Both the position numbers and the translations under genes were made by a program. The notes beneath the pieces were generated by a model. The model was not told the origin of the DNA, ran no database searches, and saw nothing but the letters and a program-made list of their open reading frames with translations. From Schizophyllum amplum (taxonomy: Eukaryota > Basidiomycota > Agaricomycetes > Agaricales > Schizophyllaceae), in contig VDMD01000011.1 in the NCBI GenBank assembly GCA_007026445.1, forward strand, positions 496,001 through 560,000: 64,000 nt of DNA, written 5' to 3'. Below are positions 11,390 to 28,573 of the stretch, piece by piece; the stretch's first letter is position 1, and each line of letters opens with the position of its first letter.

Positions 11390-13021
11390 TCAGTCGTCTA
11401 CCGCCTCCATGTTTTCATGGTCCCCTATATTCGAGAACTCCATCACGAGCTTTCTTACGTGCCTCCAGTGCTCGCACGGTATTCCTGTGGCATTGAAGTG
11501 GATGGTGGCGAGCTGAGGAAAGTAGATGGACAGAAATGAAGCGACGGCGTGGGAGTCGTGGATGGGCGACCACAACACTGAAAGTTTGCTGAGAGGCGAC
11601 AAGGTGTTTGGGTGCGGCGGAATTTGGTCGATCGACACATCAGTACCATCCATCTCGAGCTCGAGGTAGCACAAGTTGGGACATTGCATGGCCAATGGGA
11701 CGAGCGCATACAGGGTCAAGCGCCGAGGCTGCCAATACGGGGTAAAGGTACTGCGAAGCGAGAGCATCTCCACAGCGGGCCATGCCGTCGCCATGCGCTC
11801 GATAGTGGCCGGTATCAGGTCGAACCCGGCAAAGGTCCGCATGCTGAGCTTGCGCATTCCGGTGAAGTCGAGCAGGGGCATGATATGGTCGTCCGTCACC
11901 GGATCACCCTCTATGTTGGGATCCTCTGAGTTGCAGTCCCACTCCTCGATATTCAGGGAACACAACAGGTGCGGCTGTGCATGTGCGGCTTGGATAGCGG
12001 CGTACAATCTCTTCCAGTCACCAGGAGCCGGATTGAGCAGACATAGCGAGAGTCTTCCCATAGCTGTGAAGGTGGAGGCTTGGAAGAGCTCTAGGCAGAG
12101 CCGCATATCTATGTTGCCCAGATGGAGATAGCATAGAGATGCAAAGGCTTTGTGGGGCAACGACAGTGGAATCCAGCGTAGTGTATATGCAGGGCTGGTG
12201 ATGAGTTGTGTCAGATGCGATGACTGGGACAAGAAAATGAGGGATGAATGATCCAGTACGTCGGACTCCAGAGAGTGAAGGTCCCAGGCCCGAATCAGAC
12301 GCGATTGCAGGACCTTGACTTTGTCGTTGTCTTCTACGTTGTAGCTTTCGGTGTCCAAATTGAATGACGTAACAAAAGGGCAGCGATCAGCGAGGTCGGA
12401 CAGCAGGGAGATATGCGGGCGAGCAGTCCGTGTTAGTATCAGCTCGAGCGAGCTGAGCGACGGCGAGAGATATTGTTGGAAATGGCTGAGGCTGGCGCCG
12501 CCGGTATACCAAATCAGGTGACACAGGTTGACAAAGACGGGTTGAGGAAGCACAGAGCCGATGGCTTCGTACACTTCTTTAGACAGCCCAGGCTCCCACT
12601 CCCTGAGATTCCTGCCATCTGCAGGAAGGCCAACAATAAGCTTGTTGACTAGCGGCGCGTGAAAAAGGAGTCGCTCTGTATCCGTGGGGAGAATGGGACG
12701 CTTTGGATACTGGCATTGGGTGTGAGCAACGGTGGTGATATCAAGAATGAACTTAGTACTTACGAATAACTCTGCGCAAGTGACGCTGAGTTGGTCAGTC
12801 GGCCTCCCTTCCCAAACGTCTTCCGGCATGCAGTGCAGTAGGATGTCCTCAAGCGTCAAGTCGTCATACTTCCAGAGCGCCATGATAGCGGGCATATAGA
12901 AAGCCTGACACGTCCGCGCGCATGCGGCGAGTGCGCGCGAGTCCTCTGCGCCGTCCTTCTTGGTCACGAGCGCGTTGCATATCTCCAAGACGATTTCAGG
13001 TACCTTGAGAGCTGGATGCAT
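11390..13021 (-). CDS. F-box domain protein with LRR-like body
   Basis: Two exons, 13021-12764 and 12709-11390. The 54-nt intron (12710-12763) starts GTAAGT and ends CCAG. It is a multiple of three, so the unspliced frame stays open at 543 residues, but the 18 residues it would add (STKFILDITT...) interrupt the usual pattern. The spliced protein is 525 residues. The N-terminus (about residues 5-50) fits a fungal F-box-like helix set: VPEIVLEIC, LAACARTCQAF, MALWK. The remainder alternates short hydrophobic strands with loops, as in the large Agaricomycete F-box/LRR-like families. The expected role is substrate choice for an SCF ubiquitin ligase. The substrate is unknown and the family is highly expanded in these fungi, so no symbol is given. 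Confidence 0.8.
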   Translation of the reverse strand: MHPALKVPEIVLEICNALVTKKDGAEDSRALAACARTCQAFYMPAIMALWKYDDLTLEDILLHCMPEDVWEGRPTDQLSVTCAELFVSTKFILDITTVAHTQCQYPKRPILPTDTERLLFHAPLVNKLIVGLPADGRNLREWEPGLSKEVYEAIGSVLPQPVFVNLCHLIWYTGGASLSHFQQYLSPSLSSLELILTRTARPHISLLSDLADRCPFVTSFNLDTESYNVEDNDKVKVLQSRLIRAWDLHSLESDVLDHSSLIFLSQSSHLTQLITSPAYTLRWIPLSLPHKAFASLCYLHLGNIDMRLCLELFQASTFTAMGRLSLCLLNPAPGDWKRLYAAIQAAHAQPHLLCSLNIEEWDCNSEDPNIEGDPVTDDHIMPLLDFTGMRKLSMRTFAGFDLIPATIERMATAWPAVEMLSLRSTFTPYWQPRRLTLYALVPLAMQCPNLCYLELEMDGTDVSIDQIPPHPNTLSPLSKLSVLWSPIHDSHAVASFLSIYFPQLATIHFNATGIPCEHWRHVRKLVMEFSNIGDHENMEAVDD

Positions 13022-13665
13022 GGTAGATGGCGTCGACTACATGGCTGAGCTTTAGTGATGCACATGGACAACTTTGGAAAAACGTACAGATAGGATGGAT
13101 GTTTTCGATGGCTTTTGCCAATTGAGGTTCCAAGGAGGATTCGGTTTCCAGATGTGCACGTCAGCAGCCAAAGCAAAATGTGGGGCGGACTCGCAGTTGT
13201 TCGCAGCCAGAAAGGTGAGTCAGAACCAAACATTCGCACGACGAATTGTCATGGAATGTGTCCGGACGGTTGAAGTTGATGTCACACCTCTGTCACACGA
13301 TTTTCGCCTTGCGTAAAGAGCCAGGGGCAAAGGCGTTCGTGGAGGACTGTGGTAAGTAGCAAAGCCATTGTCGGGTGAGACAACGCCAAAGAGAACTGGA
13401 AATAGAATGGAGAGCGGCGGAGATGGTGGTCAGGGTCCGAGAGCGAGGGGGATGCGCCAGGAAAGACATTTTTTGAATCTGTCAAAGCGCGCCAGCTCGG
13501 CAAAAAGGGCCTCCTTGCTTAAAGAAGGGATATTCCCCTCATGAGGACACCCACGACCAGTGATATGCCGAGCAAGTCCATCACGAACAAATAACATGAA
13601 CATCCTCGCTACATCCTCCCCTGCCGTCCCCTGTCCTCAGAAAGCCCCTCCCCTTCCCTCCCACT
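13022..13665. other. intergenic between two minus-strand genes
   Basis: No gene is supported here. The stretch must contain the F-box gene promoter near 13022 and the PRP16 3' UTR near 13665. A 73-codon minus-strand open frame at 13282-13503 has no domain signature and is not called. Confidence 0.5.
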
Positions 13666-18611
<4,946 letters not shown>

Positions 18612-20329
18612 GATGGTGGTTGGAAGCACGTCCAGCCCACGTGCGTCGGCATATCCCCCGATCAGGCAAGTTCAACTTCACCCGTGACAGACTATTCCGT
18701 TCGCGCCGAGCATCTCGTTGTGTACAGTGGCATGGACGTATGTACAGAGCTCCAACTCAGACCAGAGATTTCCTGCAGCATGAAAGGCAGTGCTCCAAGA
18801 CTATTGAGGCACGCTAGGTGGCATGGACGGCACTCTGCCGAAACGAGACTCCACCGAAGGATGGGATCTAACTTCATGTTGACCGCGACGCTCCGTAGCT
18901 TCGATAGGTATGCATATCGTGATCTAATCTAGGTAGGTAGCTAGCCGTTGCGCGCTCAGCTCAACTCTCAGCTAATGATTACAGGGCAATTTAGGTACAT
19001 AATCGCCGACGCGAGGTGCTTTCCGGGCCTCCGGCGCACACCACGTCTGACGTGCAGCTCCGTAGTGATGTAAGAACAGAAAAGGGCTACGTTCGCAAAG
19101 TGGCTTCGCTTCATGGCAGCAACGTCAGCGAATGCCTTTGATGTGAAGATCAGCGACCTCAACGTACCATATATCGCCGCCAGGAAATCTTCCGCCATGG
19201 AGCTGGTACGTTCGCTGCAGCGGATGGCGCCTATCACTCGATTAGATCCTATACCGCGCGAAGGACCCACAGACAGGTGAGAGATAATCCACCGGACACG
19301 GACATGTGTTGTTGGGCGCCTACAAGCTGTAAGACGCGGCGGCGAGATCATGCTTGAGCGCTCGTCCATTGAATACTACGGACAGTGTCCGTGCGTCTCA
19401 CTGTATATGTACAGGCGGGACAGACAAATGTTCTGTGAGAAACGCCTGCCACACCGGCGTCGTTGTCCGACCGACCATTGAATCCCAAGCAAAGCTTTCT
19501 ATCGTCGGCATCTGTCGCAGGCGGCGCGCAGTGATAGTCCGAGCCACGAGATACAGCGGCGGCGAGGTGCTGGTGGAGCGGGACCAAAGAACCAACGACG
19601 GTGACGAGCCTGAGGAGCGAGCTTTGCGCGACTTGAAAACGAGGAGCAGCTGCTCGGGCCGCGAGGAGCAGGTGTTCGGATCGAGGCGCAAGACCTCAAA
19701 ACGAGGAGCGAGGACTTTGTGAACGGGGAGTGAGAAAGCCCGAGGTTGTGGAAGACCGAAGTTAGAAAGAGTCCGACTTTGCAATGAACAACTTGCCCCG
19801 ATGTTGGCAATGGAAAGCCCGATGGCCTCCATGATCAACAGCAGTCTGCAGCGAAGAAGTCGATCACACGAGCAGCTGAGTTGATCCTGCGACCGCGGCG
19901 AGCAACACAGAGGTGGTGTACACATCGCGAAAAAAACGCTCCGGATCTCACGCGTGATACGAGTGGACAATGCCCCATATCACCCACAAATGTATATAAT
20001 CTCGCGGTATATTATATGCCCATACAAATGAACTGAATTTCGAGAGAAAGCGAGATCTGCCCCACAAGTCGATATAAAGGCGACAAGGCCGCTGCGCCTC
20101 ATATAAGGCATTATTCGATCTATCTCGCCTTATGTCCCTTATAAGCTCGGGCAGGGCTTTCTTGTTATTATATGCAGGCGGGGCTCCCATGTGAGGCGGT
20201 CGGGCTCTTGCGTTCACTCCGGACCAGCCAGTAGGGGAGAAAAGCACGATGAATTCAGTTGTAGATAAGCGGTACAGACAATGGTACAGAGCGAGAGAGC
20301 GACAGAGATACACGGAAAGCAAGGACAAA
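18612..20329. other. gene-poor 1.7 kb interval
   Basis: No supported gene. It includes the PRP16 promoter on its left side. Open frames up to 190 codons (19398-19970, minus) lack splice or domain support and have skewed composition. The part from about 19960 to 20200 shares short strings such as TCACGCGTGAT and CCTTATATAAG-like AT-rich segments with 22600-22720, suggesting an old dispersed repeat. Confidence 0.4.
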
Positions 20330-22023
20330 TCAGACCGTGGCAGCCGGGGCCGCCGCCTTCGCTGCCCACGAACCATCGAAAACGCATCCTGGACTAGCCT
20401 GGACTTCCTGCGCGGAGTTAGCTGAAAATGACTTCGTTGTGCGTCAGTTACATCTTGGGCCGAGCGGGCATCGAAAAGCCTGCAGAACCTTGTCAGTTAG
20501 TTGAGCGATTAAAGTGGACACGCACTGCACCCTGGACAAGTGCACGGCGGCGCTTAGCGCCATCGGCTCGCGCTCCCCGATTTCCAGAACCCGTCGAAAA
20601 GGTCCGCTAGGAATCCCGTCGTAAGTGATAGGAAAGGTTGCACTTATGCTGTATATATTTTGACCTTGAAGTCGTCGTCGAGAAGCCGTCTGCTGGAACG
20701 AGGAGTACGCGGGCACCGGAAGTCCTGCAGAAGCTCGTCAGCTAGTTGAGCGTGGCGAACAGACGTACGGTGCATCTTGGACAAGCGCGCGGCGGCGGGC
20801 TGCGCGCGCCCCGCGGTTCGGGAGACAGTTGCTGAGCTGGTGGCTGGCTTCCATCTCGTTAGCGGCGATTGTCCGTTCCCTTGGGCTTGCTAAAATCCTC
20901 TGTGAAGCTGCGTCAGTCGGAGCCTATGAGCAGCGTGATACGCACATGTTACATCAACTGTAGACCTCCTCGACTCCTCGGGGTCGTCTATGTCAAGGCA
21001 AAGAAGCTCGATCATGTTCCTGTGAAACGCCTGCATGGTCCGGTCACCGTCTGCGAGATTCCAATGCGTGACCGCGGAGCACACTGAACGCGCCTGAGAA
21101 GCGAATTTATTATGGGTACAAGGGGTGCGAAGGAGACGAACCTGCATCGCGACGTATGCGATACTCTCCGCAGTGACGCGCCAAGTACCCCGTCGAGACC
21201 CGCATGGTCGAAATCGCGCTCCGTGCGTCAAGGATCAAGAAGAGGGAGTTGTCACTGGTTTCGACAGTGCCCTGCTGGTGGTCCTGCACGATATGTCAGT
21301 GTATGCGGTGATCAAAGGCGGTCACTCACAGGTCTTGCGGCGCTGAGTAAGTACCGACTCTGCAGCGGCTGACCTGCGCAGAGAAATGGTGGATCGGACG
21401 GCTGCGCCGCGCGTACGTCACTGCGTTCCCAGGGATGTTCATCCATGTCAGACGTGTTCGAGGGCAGGAACCATGAAGCGAGCCCAATGAAGGCGTTGCA
21501 GGCCTTCCGCATGGAGATCTGTGAGGGAATATACACAACGTGAAGCGTGCACATGTGCACCGTCTCTCTTTCATCTGCGCCGATTCATTGTTGAAGCCGT
21601 AGCCGGCAGCAGCCATGTCCGCCTGCATGATCTCATAGGCTTCATATGGCATAGCATATAAGACGAGGAAGAGGGTGTGGCACACGAAGATACGGGAGGA
21701 GAGGCGATCGGCGGCCGCAAAAAAGTGAGTATATGCGCTCGTTAACAGAGTAAGACGGAACGTACTCCTCGAACGGCTCCTTGCTGAATACCGAGTCCGG
21801 CTCCAAACGGCTTAAAAGGGGGGGATTCAATTGCAAAGGGTCGTTATCGTGGTTGCCTGTGCTGGACACTGCCCGAGGCGAGGAGGAACGAGGGATGGGG
21901 ATCGGATGTGGCCGCGATCGAGGCTGCTATCAGTCGGCGACGGCTTTGCAGCTGGAGGCGGGACCCTGGAAGCGAAGTCATCGCTAGTCTTATGGATGCA
22001 AGAAGTCACTAGTCAATGGCCAT
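20330..22023 (-). CDS. unrecognised multi-exon gene, frame uncertain or decayed
   Basis: A chain of minus-strand exons can be joined from ATG 22023 to TGA 20330, using introns with good GT-AG ends and CTAAC or CTGAC branch sites. Protein-like blocks in order are MAIDYRVPPP, LEPDSVFSKEPFE, AYTHFFAAADRLSSRIFVC, MPYEAYEIMQADMAAAGYG, KACNAFIGLASWFLPSNT, SRYLLSAARP, NSLFLILDARSAISTM, WRVTAESIAYVAMQ, VTHWNLADGDRTMQ and the tail SWAAKAAAPAATV. I do not recognise the family. Continuous translation needs one 28-nt intron (donor GTACGT, near 21740-21770) and two single-base shifts, one after KERR (near 21555) and one at a GGGG run (near 21200). It may be a pseudogene, a gene with sequencing indels, or a model I have mis-spliced. 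Confidence 0.45.
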
Positions 22024-23975
22024 GTTGAGAATGAGAGCAGGAGGAGAAAGAGCGCGATGCCCAGATTGTGAACGCCCCACTTTATACGATCGGCAAAAGG
22101 GCGGAAGAATCATGTGATCGTGAGCTCTGACGTCATCAGTTCGGAGTTCGCGCCCCAGCACTGAGCAGCCACCGTTGTGCGGTACACTCGTGCCATGCAT
22201 GCCGGCTGCGTCGCTCCTTTCCAGCGCGACGAGCCTCTATGCAGCGCGTCTCTTGCGCGGTCCGGCCCCCTTCCCCTCCGCTGTGCATCCCTGCAGCACG
22301 TTGCCCTGCACATTTCCAGCCCACAGACTGGTGCTTTCCTGCGCCTGTCCCAGCTTTTGAAACCCCTTGAGCGCCTTCTACATAAGTACAATGAGTATGT
22401 GCTGCTTGCTCGATATATACACATTCAACCGTGGTACGGGAGATGGGACGGCGAGCCGGTGGTGGCGGCGGGCTACTGCCTTTCAGACGCTCTTGACGCG
22501 CTTAGCTTCGCAGATGGCTCACCTTACCGTGTTTTATATAACAACCAAGCTTCTTTACCGTGGTACATAAGGATTCACAATTATATATGGACCTTACAGT
22601 AGCTCATAAAGCATTGTTCAGTATATAAAGCGAGATAAAGGTGGCGGCCTGCGATATCACGCGTGATCGGACCGGCGCGAGCCTTGCCGCGATTATATTC
22701 AGGACAAAGGGAGATATACTTTCGACATTTTTCGCGATGCACCGCTTTCACATGCGTTGTGGACTTCAATTGGCCTCTGACAGGAGGGTTGGCAGAGGGC
22801 TGCTGCGGGTCCACTGATTCCGAATCAAAGTCCACAAAGCTGGGAGGCTCGGAGAATTCGAATCGTCGATAGGTATTCACAGCAGGAGTAGGCTTTTCGA
22901 GTTCAAGGGCGTAGATTTTTCGATGGAGCGCAGTTTTTCCTTGACTTGTCGACTGGAAGGCGGGATTGTCTCGGGCGCACCGGGGTGACGTCGAGCTCTC
23001 CAACATCCCTCAGAGCCGCCGCACGCAGTATTCTCAGTATCATATGTGCGGAGTCCGTCGGACAGGAGCTGGCAAACGGGGGAGGATCTGGCAAATGCGC
23101 AGGGTCTGGTAAGATCTAGTGAAGGCTAGTGAAGGCCGAGATGAAGATAAGTATGAGACAGTTTGTGAGACAGTTACCGGATAGAGCGCTCGGTTACTTA
23201 CCTGACTGTTACCAAAGGGATTACAGTTGGATTGGACTGGACTCGAGATGCTTATTGAGACAGACTGCAAACGAGAGTTCAACGAGACCATTTCATTAGA
23301 GGGGACATTATGTCGTTAATAAGACGTCGTGACCAAGGAACCAGTAACCGTAAGTAGGGCATGCCAGCGTGAGTAGCAACGTAGAGACACGCCAGGCGCG
23401 AATAAGATCATGATGAATAGATAATGTGTACACTAGAGGTAGACACGCAGGTATACGTGATCCGCCCAGGAGGGCTACGCGATGAGTACACACAGAGATA
23501 GATGATGATGATGGATGGCAAGGGAAGACAGACAGTGACGTGAAGAGACGGAGACAGTGAGAGGAAACAGTGAGAGGAAACGGTAACAGTGAGATGAGAA
23601 AGAAGCCGGAGACCGGGAACCAACACAAGCCCAAGGTGAAAGGTAAGTGAAGTATAACGTAGAAGAACGGCGGTGAGGGGTACACGCGGGTGGGGTGTCG
23701 CTGTGCGTGTCAAGAATGCGGGAGGAGAGGCCGCGCGGGGGAGGAGCGAAGTAGAGCAAGAAGAATAAGAAAGCATAAAGATATATGTACAGCGAAAGCA
23801 AGAAGCAAGAGGCGTCGTCGGCGAGACGACGAGGAATAATGCGCGCATATAGGGGGCCATATAGAAGCATATATCATACAGTAGAGGGCGGGGCGTACGG
23901 TAGGGATGCGGGCGGAGCTGCAGACAGGAGACGCGGAGCAAGCCAGAGGAGATGGTGAATGAGGAGGAGATGAGC
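22024..23975. other. gene-poor 1.95 kb interval
   Basis: Nothing convincing is seen beyond upstream sequence of the gene starting at 22023 and a likely long 3' region of the FYVE gene (about 23300-23975). Minus-strand open frames around 23408-23941 have Tyr/Ser/Cys-rich composition typical of noncoding sequence. Confidence 0.4.
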
Positions 23976-25289
23976 TCAGAACGTGGACTGAGCGACGAGG
24001 CTGCGAGGCACGCCGAGCATGCTCTCCTGCGGCTTGTGCCAGGAGATGCCTAGGCTGTCGGCAGCGTCGGTGTCAGTGCGCGCAGGCACGGGCACAGCGG
24101 CGGGAGGAGAGGCTGTGCGCATCGGCAAGCGGTAGCGAAACTCCCCGTCCTTGACGAAGAGCCCCTCTCGCTGCCGACGCGCGCGACGCTCCTGGCGCTC
24201 CCACTCGACCTCGTACGGTGCCTTGCCCCAGGGTGCGGACCGCCGGGTGCGATCCCGGCGTTCCTCCTCCAGAGCGACAGGTTCCGGGATGTCAGGCTCC
24301 ATTTCGTCGGCAGCTTGCGGGACCCACGGCATGTGGCGGTCGCCAAGAGGGACGGTGCGCTTGCCCGCCTGGACGACGGACGGGGCGGGTTGCCACCGAC
24401 CGCCTCCGGAGAGCTTGCAAAGGGCTGAGCACCGAGCTAGCGGGTAGGCGTCGAGGGGGCCGTAGGACGGCTCGCCCGGAAGCTTCGGGACCACGGCGGG
24501 AATGTGAGGGGAGGTGGTAGCACTGGAGGGGAGCGAGGCATGCGATACTGATACCGCAATGCGAGAGCTGGAGCCGGAAGAGGAGGTGGATACCAGGCTG
24601 GCCATGGATGCCTTGCTGCGGAGCGACCGGAGAGGAGGCGTGAGGATGGCCGATGAGGCCGGGGAGGACGCGCGGCTGCCTTCGCCGTCGACGACGCGTG
24701 CATCATGGATAGATGGCGGGCGGGAGACACCATGAATCTGGTCGTAGCATTCGATGCAGACGCGAGCGTTGAGAACGAGGCTCTTCTCCGACTGAAAGTC
24801 GAAGATGGAGTGGCCGCGAGGAGGTTGGAGGAACGGCAGAGCGCGGACGTCCAGGAGAGGGGTGGACCGGGACGAGCAAGCACGGCAGAAGACGCCACCG
24901 CACTTGCGGCAATGGTGGCGGCGTTCAAAGATACCGAAGGGGGTGCGACAATAGAAGAAGTCACACGAGGAGCTCGTCGAGTCGGGCTGGGAGACGCAAG
25001 GGGTGAGTAAAGGCCACCACCAACGCGACATAAGCTAACACACCTTCCACAAGTGCTTGTCCAGGAGCACAGCCAAGTGCTCGTTGGGGCGCAGGGAAGA
25101 GGAGGAGGGTGGCGCGTGCATGAGCGACGCCGAGCAGCCACTCGACGAGGAGGAGTAGACAGAAGAGGCGTCGTCCAGGTCAGTGTTGAGCGCGGGGAGA
25201 CGCGAGAGCTGCATGCGGGTGGCGGCGGGGTCTGCGGCGACGAGCGCAGCGTCGAGAACGTCGGCAATGGGGGACACGGTGGGGGCCAT
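23976..25289 (-). CDS. FYVE-type zinc-finger protein
   Basis: Two exons, 25289-25044 and 24986-23976, give 418 residues with a 57-nt intron. After a Ser-rich N-terminus, about residues 80-175 form a FYVE-like finger: PDSTSSSC, FYC, then the basic RRHHCRKCGG signature, C-x2-C (FCRAC), and the closing CIEC. The basic R+HHC+ motif is the phosphatidylinositol-3-phosphate contact in this family, so endosomal or vacuolar membrane binding is expected. The insertion between the third and fourth metal-ligand pairs (LPFLQPPRGHSIFDFQSEK) is longer than in EEA1 or VPS27. The C-terminal half is charged and low-complexity, with an EWERQERRARRQR stretch. It is distinct from the VPS27 gene at 34 kb. The start at 25289 avoids a 17-residue upstream extension from ATG 25340 that looks noncoding. 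Confidence 0.88.
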
Positions 25290-28200
25290 GGTTGAACGGA
25301 GACGACTTCCAATCAACGCGCAATAAATACAAGCGGGCAATCAACACATGGCCAGCCAATTACCCGACATCAATCGACGGTCCACACGGAAGCTCATCTT
25401 AGATCTGACAAATGGGGAAACGCAGTTATTCTCCTTCCGGCCTCGGAGATCGAGAAGACCATGTGGCGAGCCCGCGCGAGCGGGCGCGGCTATCGGCTGC
25501 CGCCGCTGCCGTGCCGGCCGACGAGGAACATCCTGGAGGCGAGACGGCGACTGGGACTGGCCTCCAACCAGCGCACGCTCATTGCTCACCGACCACAGCG
25601 CTCGTACCCCCAGTATATCCCTAGCAAGCTTTTGCATGGCCTTCTTGGTCGCACGACAAAGAAGGCCGCTCTCGAGCCACAGCTCAGATCCTCGCGGACG
25701 TCGTGATTTTCGTCCTTACCCTTCTTGCCCTATTCCTGCCAGGCCACCTCTCCCCGTGGCTGAAGCTCCCGCAGCTTCCTTGACATGCGCCCCATTACGC
25801 TGGCGAACTGGAAGCGAACAGTCGCGTGGGGGAGCTTGTTGGCCGCCACCGCCCTCCCCGCGAATGCACCGTCCGCGGCACTGCCATTCATCCCGCCCGC
25901 CTCGGCCTCTTCCCATCCACCCCGACGCGCACTCGGCCTGCGCCCGGGCTGTCGTGCTCCATGTGCTCTCCATCGCGCCCGACGTGGAGAGCTCGGCTCA
26001 GCCAAGGCTCAGCTGTGTTCCTGTCCCGCCTGCCGCGACTACTTACCACATTCCGCCATCTCTTCCGCTTCAGCCTCCGAGCACCGCGTTGCTCGTGAGT
26101 CGTGGTTTTCTTTCATTCAGTCGCCGCTCCTCACCGGTATGTATGCTTTCGTACACGTTCTTGTCGACTCTCCTTGGACCCCAATCGGACCCTTGGACTG
26201 CATGTCTCCTATACTGCAATGTAATGAAGGTAACGTCCTCCATACACCATACCTCTGCCGTTCCGTCAAGACAGACCACTACGTATTCACCCAGGCACTC
26301 TCCTGCAACGCAATTCGCCTCAACTTCGCCTCTATGACGGCAACTCAAACTGCGGACACGTCCTCTACGAGAGCGTACGTATTTCTCCTCTCTGACACCC
26401 ACGACTGTTCACGTGGCAGGTTTGAGACATGAAGAGACCCTTTCTGCGGGCGGGGAGTTGGCGGGCAATCCGCCACCGTGCGTCCCCGGACCGCCGTTGC
26501 CACGACGCCTCCACGTCGGCTGATAGCCTTGATTCTCCGCAATATCTCCATGTTACATACGCCCGAGTGGTATGTTTCCGACCATGCGCGTTAGGACTGC
26601 TGCTGCTTGAGGCCTGGAGGGATGCTTCTGGACGCCTCAGGCTTTCGCCAGTCAGACGAACACTGAGTGTGCCATATGGCGAATGCCCGCCATGGGACAC
26701 CGAGGCTTTTGCGCTCTGTCTCACTGCCACGATGTCGACGGGTTATTCCGTCGCAGGCGTGCTCGCGTTTTATGCAAGATCTGTTTGATCATCCGGTGGG
26801 GATTTGGGACTAAGTACTGCAGCACAGCAACTGCACAGTCGCAATGTTGCAGTCCTCCAAATGAACTTCACATGCAACCAAGTCTCGGGACTCGAAGTTG
26901 GACTTCTTGGAAGAGGAGGCTGGCACGTCTTTCGTGGTCGACGACATGGGACCTACATCCTCAACTTCAAGACAAGGTCTCGTCTGACGCTTCACACAGT
27001 GGCACACACAGTTGTGGCTTTTTTGACCGCGAGCCCATGTTTGCCTAAAAAGGATCCGATGGACCCATACGCACTGCCGCAGGGCAACTTGCATGACTAG
27101 CCGCGTGTTACGATCCGCGTGCTGCTCAGGGGCGCGACGCGGCATCGGTGGCAGGTCAGGGCTGGCCACCCGCGCGTCAGGCCCACAGCCGCCTACCTGC
27201 GCCTCTTTGCACCGGTCCCGAGATGTCTCCTCCCGCCCTCGTCCCGCCGTAAGTAAGGGGCTGACGCAGACTGGAAGTGCTCATCGCGACAAGTGAGCCT
27301 CTACGGTGATCATAGTGACCTCACGGGCGCATCGCTAGCTGTTCGATGGTCAACGAGAGCAGGGTTGGGCGTTCCGCTGAACACCAGAGCAAGGATCAGT
27401 ATGGGACCGGTGGGGGAGTACTACGCTGTGCCTCGAGCGCGGAACGGAGGAATTTACGGGATTAATTCGAGAGTGGCAGATGCAGTCGTTCTGCGGAATT
27501 GTGAATGCGACCACACGATGGTCTTGCGCACCTCATGTCACCTCAGCTAGCCCTCGACCATACTGGTACAACTTTGCTTGAGCTTCTACGAATCCCCGTC
27601 AGCAAACGCAGATGTTTCTCTTACTCTCGCTACAAAGTCCGACGTCGTTCAGCACCTCCATCGTGGGCCGATCATACCCATCCTCGTCGACATCGTCTTG
27701 ACATCGGCTTCGTGCTCACCGCTGCAAGGAGACAGATGAATGATCAGTGAGTTCCGTGCGGGGAGGGCATCGATCAGCAGTCCGGGGGCGCTGCATGGCA
27801 TGCGAGGCAGATGCGTTGAGAGCAGAAGACATACGCGTGAGATGGTCGATTAGATATCGATGAATTATCTACTCACAGCCGATGCATGATTGGTTGGCGA
27901 CAAGAGGATGAAGTTCGCGGCGAGCGTCTGGCGTCGGCGCTCAGCCAGTGTTGCGGTATGTGTGCGCAGCCGCCGACGATCTAGACCCGTATAATTGCAC
28001 ACTTGTAACGCCGTACGGAGAACGCGCTAGAACTCGCAGAGCGCTGGGAAAGTTGTCGGTCGCCACCTGACGAGGATCGGGCACCCCACGGTAGATCGCA
28101 GAGCAAAGTTGAACCGGCACCGGACGAAGCCACTCTGGAGATCTGACTGTCAGCACTCTTGCGGTAAACGCAATAAATCGATGATCAGTAGACGTACTTG

Positions 28201-28573
28201 AAAGGTCTGGACTCTGCAGTACACTGGAAATGCAGCGTACACAGAGGGCCGATATGTTTCGGATGCCACGCCCGTGCGACTGACGATGAGAATCAGAGAC
28301 ACGATGTGAAGAATGCTCACTGACAGATCAGGGAAAGTCGAGCATCGAAGACGGTGCGAGCGGCGCCGGTAGCACGCAAGCCGTCCTATACGGTCTACCG
28401 AAGATATTTCACCAGAATATTACATGAAAAGCACTGTTGACCAACCGCATGCGTATGTACTCTGCGTAGAGGTCGCCATGGATTAAACGACACACGACAA
28501 ACAGTCCCGCCAGCGGCCTGCGCGGCTAGTCAGTTCATTGCATCGCTGGAGATGGTTCTGATAACTCACAACG
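25290..28573. other. 3.3 kb interval without a confident gene
   Basis: The plus-strand frames at 25348-26337 (329 codons) and 25785-26432 overlap one another in different frames. They are rich in Arg, Pro and Ser, with no domain or consistent intron pattern. From about 27270 to 28480 there are many splice-like signals (for example GTGAGTTCC near 27748 and CACTGACAG near 28320) but no exon chain that stays open. A decayed gene there is possible but unproven. Confidence 0.35.

Noticed and set aside
12758..12763. Treating the F-box/LRR gene as a single 543-residue exon
   Set aside because: The in-frame 54-nt segment has a canonical GTAAGT donor and CCAG acceptor and disrupts the protein pattern; an intron is the better reading.
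19398..19970. 190-codon minus-strand frame
   Set aside because: No domain, no splice context, Ser/Arg/Leu-biased composition; an overlapping plus-strand frame is equally open.
25348..26432. Plus-strand frames of 329 and 215 codons
   Set aside because: They overlap in different frames, are Arg/Pro/Ser-rich as expected of GC-rich noncoding DNA, and show no motif.
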